Shown here: piece by piece, positions 17,962-26,204 of the stretch
Numbering within the stretch: position 1 is the first letter of the stretch
Layout of the letters: every line of letters begins with the position of its first letter
Origin: Gammaproteobacteria bacterium
Lineage (GTDB): Bacteria; Pseudomonadota; Gammaproteobacteria; Pseudomonadales; Pseudohongiellaceae
Reading direction: 5' to 3'
DNA: 64,000 bases
Assembly (NCBI GenBank): GCA_009844085.1
Contig: VYCF01000073.1
Span: 1-64,000 of the forward strand
Made by a program: the position numbers and the translations under genes
The notes under the pieces: model-generated
The model's database searches: none
Told to the model about the DNA's origin: nothing
What the model saw: the letters and a program-made list of their open reading frames with translations, nothing else

Positions 17962-19425
17962 TCAGTCACTTCCGGCGATGCCCGGCTCGACAGGCTCGGG
18001 CGCCCAGCACAACGGACAGCCGATGTCGTACTCATTGCGGTCTTTCATATTTGCCCGGCGAATCGCCATTTCGGCCTGGAACTGCTCTTCGGTAAGCGAG
18101 ACCGAATAACCCAGGTCGATGAACATGTTGGACACCGAGCGGCGGCCGCCGCCGGCCCAGTTGCGCCCGTCGGCCAGATTCGGATTCCCCGCCGTAGTGT
18201 CTAGGAAACCGATGGTATGCAGGATCGTGCCCTTGGGCAGCAGCGGCGCCTTGTCGTCCTCGTAGATGTACTGCTTCACCCAGTTGTGGTCGTAACCCAC
18301 GCAATTGAGCGTGAACTGGTTATGGCCCCAGATCGCCTCCAGGCACATGCGCACGCCGGGAGCGTGCAGATGCGGCTCAAAGGCGATGATCTTGGTGTGT
18401 TCCTGCAGCACTACGTAATTGTGTACTTCCTGGTTGGCGCGATTGGGCAGGATATCGACATCGACGCCGTTGCCGGTGCGCGGTCCGCGCCTGCTGTATT
18501 CCGGCGCGTAACCCACCGGGAAGAAGCTGATGCCGAATTCCAGGTGGCCGGTAGTATCGCGGCCGTTGGAATGCAGATGCGCGGCATAGAGATGCAAGGC
18601 CGAATTGGCGGGCAAAAGCCGCCCGGCCTTCTCGGGAAAAGTGTCGGCATTGCGTCCCACTTCGTGGATCGGCCAACTTGTGATATCGCCCGAGACCGCC
18701 GTGCCGCCCTCGTTGAGCACGCCGCTGCGATAGGTCATATGGTGGAAGATATAGCGTCCGCCGACCGTACTCGTGCCGATATCCGCAGGAATATCGTTGA
18801 TCTCGCGCACTTCGATCGACTTGACGTAGCGGTCCTCGGTCAGACCGGTCGGCACCAGGCCGATATCGCCCCACCAGTCGGGGCCGATCGCCGGCCGCGT
18901 TACGTCCTGCGAACGCAGGATCAGGTCAGGCTCGCCCAGGGTCCATTCGCTGCCGTCCGAGAAAACCAGCGGCGTCGGCTCATTGTCGGGATTGCCGCGC
19001 GGCGCGCCGTGCTCGACCCAGTCCTGGATCAGCGCCAGATCGAGATCCGACAGGGAATAATCGTTCTTGAAGCCATTGATGCCGATATTCTTCTCCACGA
19101 ACCAGGGCGGCATGGCGCCCATGCGGTCGCGGATCGCGGTGCGATACTGGATTACGGGCGCCCAGGGCCGGACTTCGTCGTAAGACATGAATGACATGGG
19201 CCCGCCGCCGCCCGGACGGTGGCATTGTTGACAGCTTCGCTGCAGGATCGGCGCGATGTCGTCAGCGTAAGTCGTGCTGCCCGCATCGAGTCCGAAATCC
19301 TCGATGTCGTAATAGTGCATCTTTGGAACGGCGCTGCCGGCATTGTACGACTGCGCCTGCAAGACGCCGGACACGAGCGCCAGGCTCGCGCCCAGCATGG
19401 CTACCAACAGATGTCTGCTCATCAT
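17962..19425 (-). CDS. Periplasmic c-type cytochrome fused to PHM-like copper monooxygenase
   Basis: 487 residues with a signal peptide (cut near AQSYNAG). A single CxxCH haem site is at Cys65-His69. The rest carries all the copper-ligand motifs of peptidylglycine/dopamine monooxygenases. These are HHM at 228-230 (the CuH pair), the HLHSNG motif at 283-288 (third CuH ligand), HLH at 352-354 (CuM pair), and Met434 in VSNMFIDLGY (CuM methionine). That reading is motif-based; I cannot run a structural search. The attached haem domain could supply electrons instead of ascorbate. The gene sits between a PQQ dehydrogenase and a secreted-protein gene. Confidence 0.75.
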   Translation of the reverse strand: MMSRHLLVAMLGASLALVSGVLQAQSYNAGSAVPKMHYYDIEDFGLDAGSTTYADDIAPILQRSCQQCHRPGGGGPMSFMSYDEVRPWAPVIQYRTAIRDRMGAMPPWFVEKNIGINGFKNDYSLSDLDLALIQDWVEHGAPRGNPDNEPTPLVFSDGSEWTLGEPDLILRSQDVTRPAIGPDWWGDIGLVPTGLTEDRYVKSIEVREINDIPADIGTSTVGGRYIFHHMTYRSGVLNEGGTAVSGDITSWPIHEVGRNADTFPEKAGRLLPANSALHLYAAHLHSNGRDTTGHLEFGISFFPVGYAPEYSRRGPRTGNGVDVDILPNRANQEVHNYVVLQEHTKIIAFEPHLHAPGVRMCLEAIWGHNQFTLNCVGYDHNWVKQYIYEDDKAPLLPKGTILHTIGFLDTTAGNPNLADGRNWAGGGRRSVSNMFIDLGYSVSLTEEQFQAEMAIRRANMKDRNEYDIGCPLCWAPEPVEPGIAGSD

Positions 19426-19528
19426 GGCTTCTCCCGTGGGCCCGGCGGGTTGGATTACCGCCGGAATTTATCCAGCGAGAATAAAATCAATCCGGCCGAA
19501 TGTCCATGCCCGCCTTTGTAACATCCTG

Positions 19529-21130
19529 TCATTCCGGCAAGGCGAAGGCGGTCAGGGTAGTGCCTGAGGGAATGAGGACGTGCTGGCGGCCGTCGAGCAT
19601 GAACGTGGTCGCGGCGGCGCCCCAGATGCGCGAGCCGGTCTGGTAGTGCCAGAGGTTCTCGCCGGTGGCGGCGTCGAAGGCCGTGAAATTGCCTTCGTGG
19701 TCGCCGGCGAAGACGAGCCCGGAGGCCGTGGTCATGACGCCGCCGAAAGTCGGCGAGGGATACGTGAACTCCCAGCGCAACTCGCCGGTGTGGACGTCGA
19801 GCGCGCGCAAGGCGCCCGTGCCGTCGGGTTCGATGAAGACGACGCCGCCGAAACTCGCCTGGCCGGGCGCGTACACCGGTTCCTCAGGCACGTAGGTGGC
19901 GCAGGTTTCCCGCGCCGTGACGTAGAACAACTCCAGTTCGGGGTTGTAGGAAGGCGGCATGAAATTGGTCGAACCCCAGGGGTCGGGCAGGCAGCCCTGG
20001 CTGCCGTCGTTGAGGATGACCGGCCTGCCGTCGGGGCCGATTTCCCGCGCCCAGGTCGTGCCCGTGAACGGCTCGCCGACCAGCAGTTCGCCGTCGGTGC
20101 GGTCCAGCACGTAGAAGAAGCCGTTGCGATTCGCCATCATCACGAGCTTGCGCGGCTCGCCCCGCCAATCGGCGTCTACCAGTACGGGCACGTGGTTGGA
20201 ATCCCAGTCGTTGATGTCGTGGGGCGTGAACTGGTAATGCCAGCGCAGGTCGCCGCGGTCGGCGTCGAGGGCGACGATGGAGTTCGAATACAGGTTGTCG
20301 CCGGGGCGCGAATCGCCGAAATAATCCGGGTTGGGATTGCCCACGCCCCAATAGATCAGGTTCAGTTCGGGGTCGTAACTGCCATTCATCCAGGTGCCCC
20401 CGCCGCCGCGGGCGAGCACTTCCGGATCGTCGGGCCAGGTTTCGCTGCCCGGCTCGCCGGGGCCGGGAATCGTATTGAAGCGCCAGAGCCGTTCGCCGGT
20501 GACCGGAGCATATGCGTCGATGAAGCCCCGGGTGGCGTATTCGCCGCCGGATATGCCGACGATTACCTTGTCGTCAATGACCAGCGGCGCGAGAGTGGCG
20601 GCGTAGCCGATGCGGTAATCGGCCAGTTGCACGTCCCAGAGAATATCGCCGGTGCGGCGGTCCATGGCCAGCAGATGCGCGTCCAGCGTGACCATGAACA
20701 GCCGGTTGCCGAGCATGCCGAAGCCGCGATTGACCGGCGCGCTCGCGCCATAAGTGAGGTCGTCGGGCAGATTGCGGCGATAGGTCCAGAACGCCCTGCC
20801 GCTGCGGGCGTCGATCGCCCACGCGAAATTGTTCGAGCCAGTGACGTAAAGCACGCCGTCATCCACGAGCGGCGTCGCCTCGAAGCCGCGGCCGCGGGTC
20901 GTCGTGCCGGTCTGGAAAGTCCAGATCGGCCGCAACTGGCCCACGTTTTCCGGCGTGATCCGGGTCAGCGGACTGTGGCGCCGGCCGCTGTAGTCGCCGG
21001 AATACGTCAGCCAGCGCTCCGGATCGTCCAAACCGCGGAGGATATCCTCGTAAGTGGGCCCGTCCTGCGCGAACGCGGTCAAGGCGAACGGCGGCATCAG
21101 GCAGGCAAGCAGACGTACGGCGAAGCGCAT
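19529..21130 (-). CDS. PQQ-dependent dehydrogenase (quinoprotein beta-propeller)
   Basis: Periplasmic eight-bladed quinoprotein of the PQQ-alcohol-dehydrogenase type, about 533 residues with a signal peptide ending near TAFAQDG. Typical motifs are WLTYSGDYSGRRHSPLTRIT near the N-terminus and the repeated propeller blades (GDLRWHYQFTPHDINDWD). It has no C-terminal haem domain; the adjacent diheme cytochrome probably takes the electrons. Three in-frame ATGs exist (21130, 21136, 21154). AAGGGAG lies seven bases before 21130, which is preferred. The farthest, 21154, overlaps the upstream cytochrome stop (ATGA). Substrate (alcohol, aldehyde or sugar) is unknown. Confidence 0.92.
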   Translation of the reverse strand: MRFAVRLLACLMPPFALTAFAQDGPTYEDILRGLDDPERWLTYSGDYSGRRHSPLTRITPENVGQLRPIWTFQTGTTTRGRGFEATPLVDDGVLYVTGSNNFAWAIDARSGRAFWTYRRNLPDDLTYGASAPVNRGFGMLGNRLFMVTLDAHLLAMDRRTGDILWDVQLADYRIGYAATLAPLVIDDKVIVGISGGEYATRGFIDAYAPVTGERLWRFNTIPGPGEPGSETWPDDPEVLARGGGGTWMNGSYDPELNLIYWGVGNPNPDYFGDSRPGDNLYSNSIVALDADRGDLRWHYQFTPHDINDWDSNHVPVLVDADWRGEPRKLVMMANRNGFFYVLDRTDGELLVGEPFTGTTWAREIGPDGRPVILNDGSQGCLPDPWGSTNFMPPSYNPELELFYVTARETCATYVPEEPVYAPGQASFGGVVFIEPDGTGALRALDVHTGELRWEFTYPSPTFGGVMTTASGLVFAGDHEGNFTAFDAATGENLWHYQTGSRIWGAAATTFMLDGRQHVLIPSGTTLTAFALPE

Positions 21131-21150
21131 GGTCATTCTCCCTTGTCGGT

Positions 21151-21933
21151 TCATTGATTGCCGTGAAGAAAGGCGAGCAGGTCGGCGAGTTCGCCCGCGT
21201 CGAGTTCGGCCTCGGAAAAGACCGGCATCAGCGATGCGCCCAAACGATTCAATTGCCGCACGCCGTCTCGCCGGAAGGCGCGCAGGCTCTGGGCTTCGGT
21301 CACCAGTTGCAGCGAAAACGCGTCCTCGTTCTTGAGTACGCCGGTGACCGATTCGGCATCCGTTTCGACCGTAACCGGCCGAAAGCCGCGCTCGATTCTC
21401 TCCGATGGCTCGCGGATCGACTGCATCAGCGCCTCCGGCGACCGGCGGCGAGTAACCCCGGTCAGCGCCGGACCAAGCACCCCACCCGCTTCAGCCCCGG
21501 CGCGATGGCATTCGGCGCAGTTATCCGCGAACAGCCGGCGCCCATTGCCTGCGTCGCCGACGAATTCCGCGTCCCTGCCCCCTTCGGATAGACTCGCCAT
21601 GAACGAAACCAACATCCACAACTCGGTTTCCGACAGCCCATGAGGCGGCATGATGCTGCCCGGAACTCCATCCCGAACCACATTGAAGACATATTCGTCA
21701 TTCACACCCTCGCGCGCCCACATCAAACTCAAATCCGGCGCATCGATCGACAGAATCCCCTTCCCGTCCGCCCCATGACAAGTAGCACATTGCGCTCGAA
21801 ACAGCGCCCCACCCGCAAGAACCGCCCGCGGCTGCCCCGCATAAGGATTAACCCCCTGCGCAGCCGCCCCCTGCCAAACACCCGGCAAATAAAAAGCGGC
21901 AAATACAACCAAGAATCCGGCGATCCGATTCAA
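21151..21933 (-). CDS. Diheme c-type cytochrome
   Basis: A TTG start at 21933 follows GAGAGACAAGG and gives a normal signal peptide (LNRIAGFLVVFAAFYLPG). The upstream ATG at 22002 would add 23 atypical residues. Two CxxCH haem sites are CATCHGADGKG and CAECHRAG, each heading a cytochrome c domain. It probably accepts electrons from the PQQ dehydrogenase encoded next to it and passes them to the respiratory chain. It is the first gene of the minus-strand cluster running to 11275. Downstream coupling with the dehydrogenase gene is tight. Confidence 0.9.
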   Translation of the reverse strand: MNRIAGFLVVFAAFYLPGVWQGAAAQGVNPYAGQPRAVLAGGALFRAQCATCHGADGKGILSIDAPDLSLMWAREGVNDEYVFNVVRDGVPGSIMPPHGLSETELWMLVSFMASLSEGGRDAEFVGDAGNGRRLFADNCAECHRAGAEAGGVLGPALTGVTRRRSPEALMQSIREPSERIERGFRPVTVETDAESVTGVLKNEDAFSLQLVTEAQSLRAFRRDGVRQLNRLGASLMPVFSEAELDAGELADLLAFLHGNQ

Positions 21934-22000
21934 ACCTTGTCTCTCTTTGGTATGGCTCAACAATTGCCGCCGAGCATACCACGCCACCCCCAAATTTCGC

Positions 22001-22133
22001 ACGGCGTAAGCCGCTGCCGGGATAGGGAAGTACAGCGGGCGTGCGAGGCAGGATGCCGAGCCCGAAGCCTACAGGGATGTATTCACGGCGTCCGCTGTAC
22101 TTCCCTATCGCGGCGGCGGCGGTTCGAGGTCAC
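22001..22133 (+). repeat. Structured repeat, copy 1 (long stem enclosing two GGA hairpins)
   Basis: Borders ACGGCGTAAGCC (22001-22012) and TTCGAGGTCAC (22123-22133) match copy 2. A stem pairs 22010-22038 with 22092-22120 (29 positions, one mismatch and one G-T wobble), enclosing a 53-bp core (22039-22091). Within the core, GGCA/TGCC (22047-22050, 22054-22057) carries a GGA loop. TACA/TGTA (22070-22073, 22078-22081) carries a GGGA loop. Copy 2 differs in the core at only two positions and they pair with each other. It lies in the gap between the divergent cytochrome and cupin genes. It may be in the cupin leader, although a TTGACA box lies just downstream of it. Confidence 0.8.
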
Positions 22134-22153
22134 AAAATCCTGAAGGAAATCAG

Positions 22154-22182
22154 TTGACAAGTTACAGGGCTTGTTTAATTCT
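22154..22182 (+). promoter_or_regulatory. Possible sigma-70 promoter of the cupin gene
   Basis: A perfect -35 box, TTGACA, is at 22154-22159. Downstream there is TTTAAT (22174-22179, 14-bp spacing) or TAATTC (22176-22181, 16-bp spacing) as the -10 element. The spacing is short and no box is ideal, so this is tentative. It lies 35-60 bp before the cupin start codon. Confidence 0.3.
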
Positions 22183-22215
22183 CGGCTTACCGAATTTGCT
22201 TGGTTGGAGAAAATC

Positions 22216-22680
22216 ATGCCCAGACATTCCAAGGGAGCGTCCCGCAAAAAACGAACGCTGGAATACCTCGCTTCCGCATCCGTCGCCCTCGCGCTGGCCA
22301 TCGTCGTCACCGGCCTGCAAAGCGACCGGATCGTCGCCCAGTCCAGCAACTTCCAGGGCGGCGCCCCGGATGTGCGTCAGGCACCGGACATGACTTCGAT
22401 CCGCATCCTGTTCCCCGCCGGCGTGCGCTCGTCCTGGCACACCCATACCTGGGGCCAGTTGCTGATGATCGAGGAAGGCCGCGCGCTCACCCAGGTGCGA
22501 GGCGAACCCCTGATGGAGATGCATCCGGGCGAGCCGTGGTGGACTCCGGCCGATGTCGAACACTGGCATGGCGCACATCCCGAAGAATCCGCGCTGCAAT
22601 TGACCATCTATGAAGGCAGCGTCGTCTGGATGGATCCGACCACTGACGAAGAATACCTAGCCACCCCGATCCGGCCCTGA
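22216..22680 (+). CDS. Secreted or membrane-anchored cupin protein
   Basis: 154 residues from the ATG at 22216, which has GGAGA a few bases upstream; an earlier in-frame ATG at 22171 gives 15 extra residues. A hydrophobic segment (about residues 20-35) acts as signal or anchor. A single cupin beta-barrel has the metal-ligand pattern SSWHTHTWGQLLMIEEG and WWTPADVEHWHGAHP (His/Glu/His). The role could be quercetinase-like, isomerase or sensor; it is not determined. Structured repeats flank it on both sides (22001-22133 and 22701-22836). It is transcribed away from the cytochrome cluster. Confidence 0.85.
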   Translation: MPRHSKGASRKKRTLEYLASASVALALAIVVTGLQSDRIVAQSSNFQGGAPDVRQAPDMTSIRILFPAGVRSSWHTHTWGQLLMIEEGRALTQVRGEPLMEMHPGEPWWTPADVEHWHGAHPEESALQLTIYEGSVVWMDPTTDEEYLATPIRP

Positions 22681-22700
22681 AGCCGAAACCCGGCCAGCCT

Positions 22701-22836
22701 GCACGGCGTGAGTCACCGTCCGGTGGGCGGGGTGCAGCGGGCGTGCGAGACAGGATGTCGAGCCCGAAGCCTACAGGGATGTATTCACGGCGTCCGCTGC
22801 ACCCCGTCCGCCGGACGGTGACGGATCGAAGCCACC
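22701..22836 (+). repeat. Structured repeat, copy 2 (long stem enclosing two GGA hairpins)
   Basis: Borders GCACGGCGTGAGTC (22701-22714) and GGATCGAAGCCACC (22823-22836). A 29-pair stem (22712-22740 with 22794-22822, two G-T wobbles, no mismatch) encloses the 53-bp core at 22741-22793. Stem sequence differs from copy 1 but pairing is kept. Within the core, GACA/TGTC carries a GGA loop, where copy 1 has GGCA/TGCC, so the change is compensatory. TACA/TGTA carries a GGGA loop. The strand matches the cupin transcript upstream and the beta-helix gene downstream. It starts 20 bp after the cupin stop. Confidence 0.85.
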
Positions 22837-22888
22837 AGCCTTGGTAACGAACCCAAGTAGATTCTGCGACTTCACCGAGACCCGAGAT

Positions 22889-24082
22889 ATGTTTACCGAC
22901 TTTCGCATTGCCCTCCTTTTCCCCATTGCCCTGACGCTTGCCGCCTGTGGCGAGCCGCAGCCGCAATTGAGTTTCGAGGAATCGCTGCAGCAGCAGTTGA
23001 TTGAGGCCGAGCCCGGCGACGTCATTGAAATCCCCGCCGGCACCCATGAGCTGACCCGCAGCCTGTCGCTCGACGTACCCGGCGTGAAGATCCGCGGCGA
23101 AGGCATGGACCGTTCGATCCTTTCCTTTCGTAACCAGTTGCAAGGCGCCGAAGGGCTGCTCGTGAGCGCCGACGATTTCGTCATCGAAGATCTTGCGATC
23201 GAGGACACCGTCGGCGACGCGCTGAAAATCAACGAAAGCAATAACGTCACAGTGCGCCGGGTACGCACCGAGTGGACCGGCGGCCCACTTACCACCAATG
23301 GCGCTTACGGCATCTATCCGGTGCAGTCGAGCAATATCCTAATAGATGGCTCGGTCGCCATCGGCGCGTCCGACGCCGGCATCTACGTCGGCCAGTCGAC
23401 GCAGATCATCGTGCGCAACTCCCGCGCCGAATACAACGTCGCAGGAATCGAGATCGAAAATTCGACCTTTGCCGACGTGTACGACAATGTCGCCACCAAC
23501 AATACCGGCGGTATCCTAGTCTTCGACCTGCCCAACCTGCCGGTGCAAGGCGGCCGCAACACTCGGGTGTTCAATAACAGCATCGTCGACAACAACACCG
23601 CCAATTTCGCGCCGGAAGGCAATATCGTCGCCACGGTGCCGGCCGGCAGCGGGCTGATGGTGCTGGCGAACGACAATATCGAAGTCTTCGGCAACGAGTT
23701 CGCCAACAACAACAGCGCCAACATGATGATCGTCAGCTACCACATCACCGGCCTGCCGATCGAGGACGAGAACTACGATCCCTTCCCCGAATCGATCCAC
23801 GTGCACGGCAACAGCTTCAGCGGCGGCGGCGCCGAGCCCGACTCCGAACCGCTGGCGCTGTTGCAGCAGGCCACGGGACAGGCGGTGCCCGACGTCGTCT
23901 GGGACGGCACGATCCTGCCGGGCAAGACAGCGCCCGACGTGCTTTGCATGCGCGGCAACGGCGATGCCGATTTCGTCAATCTCGACGCCCCCGGCGGCTT
24001 CGCCGCGCCTTCGTTCGAGATCGGCCCCCACGATTGCTCCGGCGCGGAATTGCCCGAGGTGTCGCTCGCTTCCGGACCATGA
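22889..24082 (+). CDS. Parallel beta-helix lipoprotein (TIGR03805-like)
   Basis: 397 residues starting at the ATG at 22889; an earlier in-frame GTG-type start at 22841 would fall close to the upstream repeat and precede the lipoprotein signal. The signal ends in LTLAAC, so Cys is the lipidated residue. The body has right-handed beta-helix repeats with many Asn/Gly turns (VTVRRVRTEW, IIVRNSRAEYNVAGIEIENSTF). The family is always found next to a cytochrome protein of the next gene's type; that partnership is recalled from family knowledge. The next gene overlaps by four bases (ATGA). Function is unknown; polysaccharide or substrate binding is possible. Confidence 0.88.
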   Translation: MFTDFRIALLFPIALTLAACGEPQPQLSFEESLQQQLIEAEPGDVIEIPAGTHELTRSLSLDVPGVKIRGEGMDRSILSFRNQLQGAEGLLVSADDFVIEDLAIEDTVGDALKINESNNVTVRRVRTEWTGGPLTTNGAYGIYPVQSSNILIDGSVAIGASDAGIYVGQSTQIIVRNSRAEYNVAGIEIENSTFADVYDNVATNNTGGILVFDLPNLPVQGGRNTRVFNNSIVDNNTANFAPEGNIVATVPAGSGLMVLANDNIEVFGNEFANNNSANMMIVSYHITGLPIEDENYDPFPESIHVHGNSFSGGGAEPDSEPLALLQQATGQAVPDVVWDGTILPGKTAPDVLCMRGNGDADFVNLDAPGGFAAPSFEIGPHDCSGAELPEVSLASGP

Positions 24083-25188
24083 TCCGTTCCCTGCTCCCGG
24101 TTCTGCTGCCGGCGCTGCTGCTGGCCGCCTGTGCGGAACCGCGTTTTTACGAGCAGGAAAATCCGCAGCGCCTTTCGGACTGGAACCTGTTCCGAGACGA
24201 AGGCTCCCGATTCATCCCCCGTGAACAGACCCTGGTGTTCGCGCCGGCGAATCCCCTGTTCACCGATTACGCGGGCAAGTTGCGCACCATGTGGCTGCCG
24301 GCGGGAGAGCAAGCAGACCTCGTGGACGGTGAACTCGAGTTTCCCGCCGGCTCGATCCTGAGCAAGACCTTCTACTACCCGACGGGAGCCGACGGCCTCC
24401 TGCTCGAGAGCGTGGACCAGGAGAACGAACTCGACCGCGCGCGGCATCGCATGATCGAAACGCGATTGCTCGTGCGGCGCGAGGACGGCTGGCACGCCAT
24501 GGCCTACGTCTGGAACGAGGAGCAGACCGAGGCCTTCCTCCGCGTTGCCGGGGCGAGCGTGCCGGCAAGCCTGCAACGCGCTTCGGGAGTGACGGATTTC
24601 GTCTATTTCGTTCCCAACGAAAACCAGTGCGCGGGCTGCCATGTGACCGTGCATCCCGACGGCCCGCTGCATCCGCTGGGCGCGGTTGCCGGGCAACTCA
24701 CGGCCGCGGCCGCGAATCCGGATGGAGGACGCCAGTCTCAATTGCAGGCGATGCAGGAACGGGGCTGGCTCGATGCTCCGCCCGCGCAGTCCGCGGCGGC
24801 TTCCTGGGAAAACAGCCGGGCCGATCTCGAAACCCGGGCCCTGGCCTACATGAACATCCATTGCGGCCATTGCCACAATCCCGACGGCGCGGCGGACACT
24901 TCCGCACTGGTGCTCGACGGCAATCACCGCAATCCGCTGGAACTCGGCGTCTGCAAGACGCCGGTGGCGGCGGGAGGCGGCGCCGGCGATCTGCTCTACA
25001 GCATTCACCCCGGCGCGCCGGAACGCTCGATCCTGCTCTATCGCATGGAATCCTCCGAACTCGACGAAATGATGCCGGAACTCGGCCGTTCGCTGGCGCA
25101 CGACGAAGGCATCGCCCTGATCCGCGACTGGATCGCCGCCATGCCCGGCGACTGTCCCGAGCCGGTGCGGGCGTTCGGGAACGGGTGA
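24079..25188 (+). CDS. Diheme c-type cytochrome lipoprotein (TIGR03806/SO2930-like)
   Basis: 369 residues starting MIRSLLPVLLPALLLAAC, a lipoprotein signal. Two CxxCH sites are at Cys184-His188 (CAGCH) and Cys262-His266 (CGHCH). The first half has no known fold signature. The start overlaps the stop codon of the beta-helix gene (ATGA). This beta-helix/diheme pair is a conserved two-gene unit of unknown role, seen for example in Shewanella and Hyphomonas. Electron transfer at the outer membrane or in the periplasm is inferred from the haems and lipidation. The TAXI gene follows after 5 bp, so all three may form one operon. Confidence 0.85.
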   Translation: MIRSLLPVLLPALLLAACAEPRFYEQENPQRLSDWNLFRDEGSRFIPREQTLVFAPANPLFTDYAGKLRTMWLPAGEQADLVDGELEFPAGSILSKTFYYPTGADGLLLESVDQENELDRARHRMIETRLLVRREDGWHAMAYVWNEEQTEAFLRVAGASVPASLQRASGVTDFVYFVPNENQCAGCHVTVHPDGPLHPLGAVAGQLTAAAANPDGGRQSQLQAMQERGWLDAPPAQSAAASWENSRADLETRALAYMNIHCGHCHNPDGAADTSALVLDGNHRNPLELGVCKTPVAAGGGAGDLLYSIHPGAPERSILLYRMESSELDEMMPELGRSLAHDEGIALIRDWIAAMPGDCPEPVRAFGNG

Positions 25189-25193
25189 ATGCG

Positions 25194-26204
25194 ATGCCCA
25201 AGCGGCTGCCCGGATTCTGCCTGCTGCTGATCTGCCTGATCGCTGCGGGCTGTTCCGACCGGCAGTTCGAACGCCGTACTTACGTATTGACCACGGGCAC
25301 GACCGGCGGAACCTTCTATCCCGTCGGCGTGGCGCTGTCGACGATCGTCTCGGCGCGCCAGGACGAGAGTTTTTCGCTGACGGCGATCAGTTCCGCCGGT
25401 TCCATGGAAAACATCAAGTTGCTGCGCGACAACCAGGCGCAATTCGGCCTGATTCTCGGCGTCTTCGCCGCCTGGGCCTGGGAAGGCGGCGGGCCGATCG
25501 GCACGCCGCAATCGCATCTGCGCGCGGTCGGCGCGACCTGGCCGAACGTCGAGCATTTCGTGCTGAGCACCGATTTCGTCAGCAGCGGCACCCTCGACGA
25601 TCTCGCCAATATAGACGGCCAGCGCTACGTGCTGGGCATGCGCAACTCCGGCGCCGAGCAGACCGGCGCCTACATCCTCGACGCCGTCGGCATCGATTTC
25701 CGCAACCGGTTCAGTCTTGCATACATGGGTTACGGCGCTGTCTCGGGCGCCATACAGGACGGCAACATCATCGGCATGAACGTTCCCGCCGGCGCACCGG
25801 TGGCGGCCATTACCCAGTCCTATGCCCAGATGCGCGACAGCATCACGATCCTGAATTTCACCCAGCGGCATCTCGACGCGATCAATCGCGATCTGCCGCT
25901 ATGGAATTTCTACGATCTGCCCGCCGGCACCTACCCTTACCAACAGGCGGACATCACCACCGCCTATAGTCCCAACGTGCTCGTGACGAGGGAGGACGTA
26001 CCCGAGGAAATCGTCTACCAACTGACCAGGCTCATGTGGGAGAGCCTGCCCACCTTGCGCGAGATCCATAGCGCCACGAGAGAAATGATGCTCGACCGCG
26101 CCCTGGCGGGGATCGTCCTGCCCCTGCATCCCGGCGCCCTGCGTTATTACGAGGAAGCCGGCGTCGAAGTCGCCCCTGAATTGCGCCCTGCCGTTATTCG
26201 ATGA
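25194..26204 (+). CDS. TAXI-family solute-binding lipoprotein
   Basis: 336 residues from ATG at 25194, six bases after the preceding stop. The lipoprotein signal ends in LIAAGC. The mature part reads VLTTGTTGGTFYPVGVALSTIV, the family's N-terminal ligand-binding motif, and the length fits TAXI periplasmic receptors. Such receptors normally feed a fused TRAP permease, but no permease gene is in the window, so this is an orphan or a sensor. The tail overlaps the convergent dipeptidase gene by 11 bp. Confidence 0.87.
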   Translation: MPKRLPGFCLLLICLIAAGCSDRQFERRTYVLTTGTTGGTFYPVGVALSTIVSARQDESFSLTAISSAGSMENIKLLRDNQAQFGLILGVFAAWAWEGGGPIGTPQSHLRAVGATWPNVEHFVLSTDFVSSGTLDDLANIDGQRYVLGMRNSGAEQTGAYILDAVGIDFRNRFSLAYMGYGAVSGAIQDGNIIGMNVPAGAPVAAITQSYAQMRDSITILNFTQRHLDAINRDLPLWNFYDLPAGTYPYQQADITTAYSPNVLVTREDVPEEIVYQLTRLMWESLPTLREIHSATREMMLDRALAGIVLPLHPGALRYYEEAGVEVAPELRPAVIR

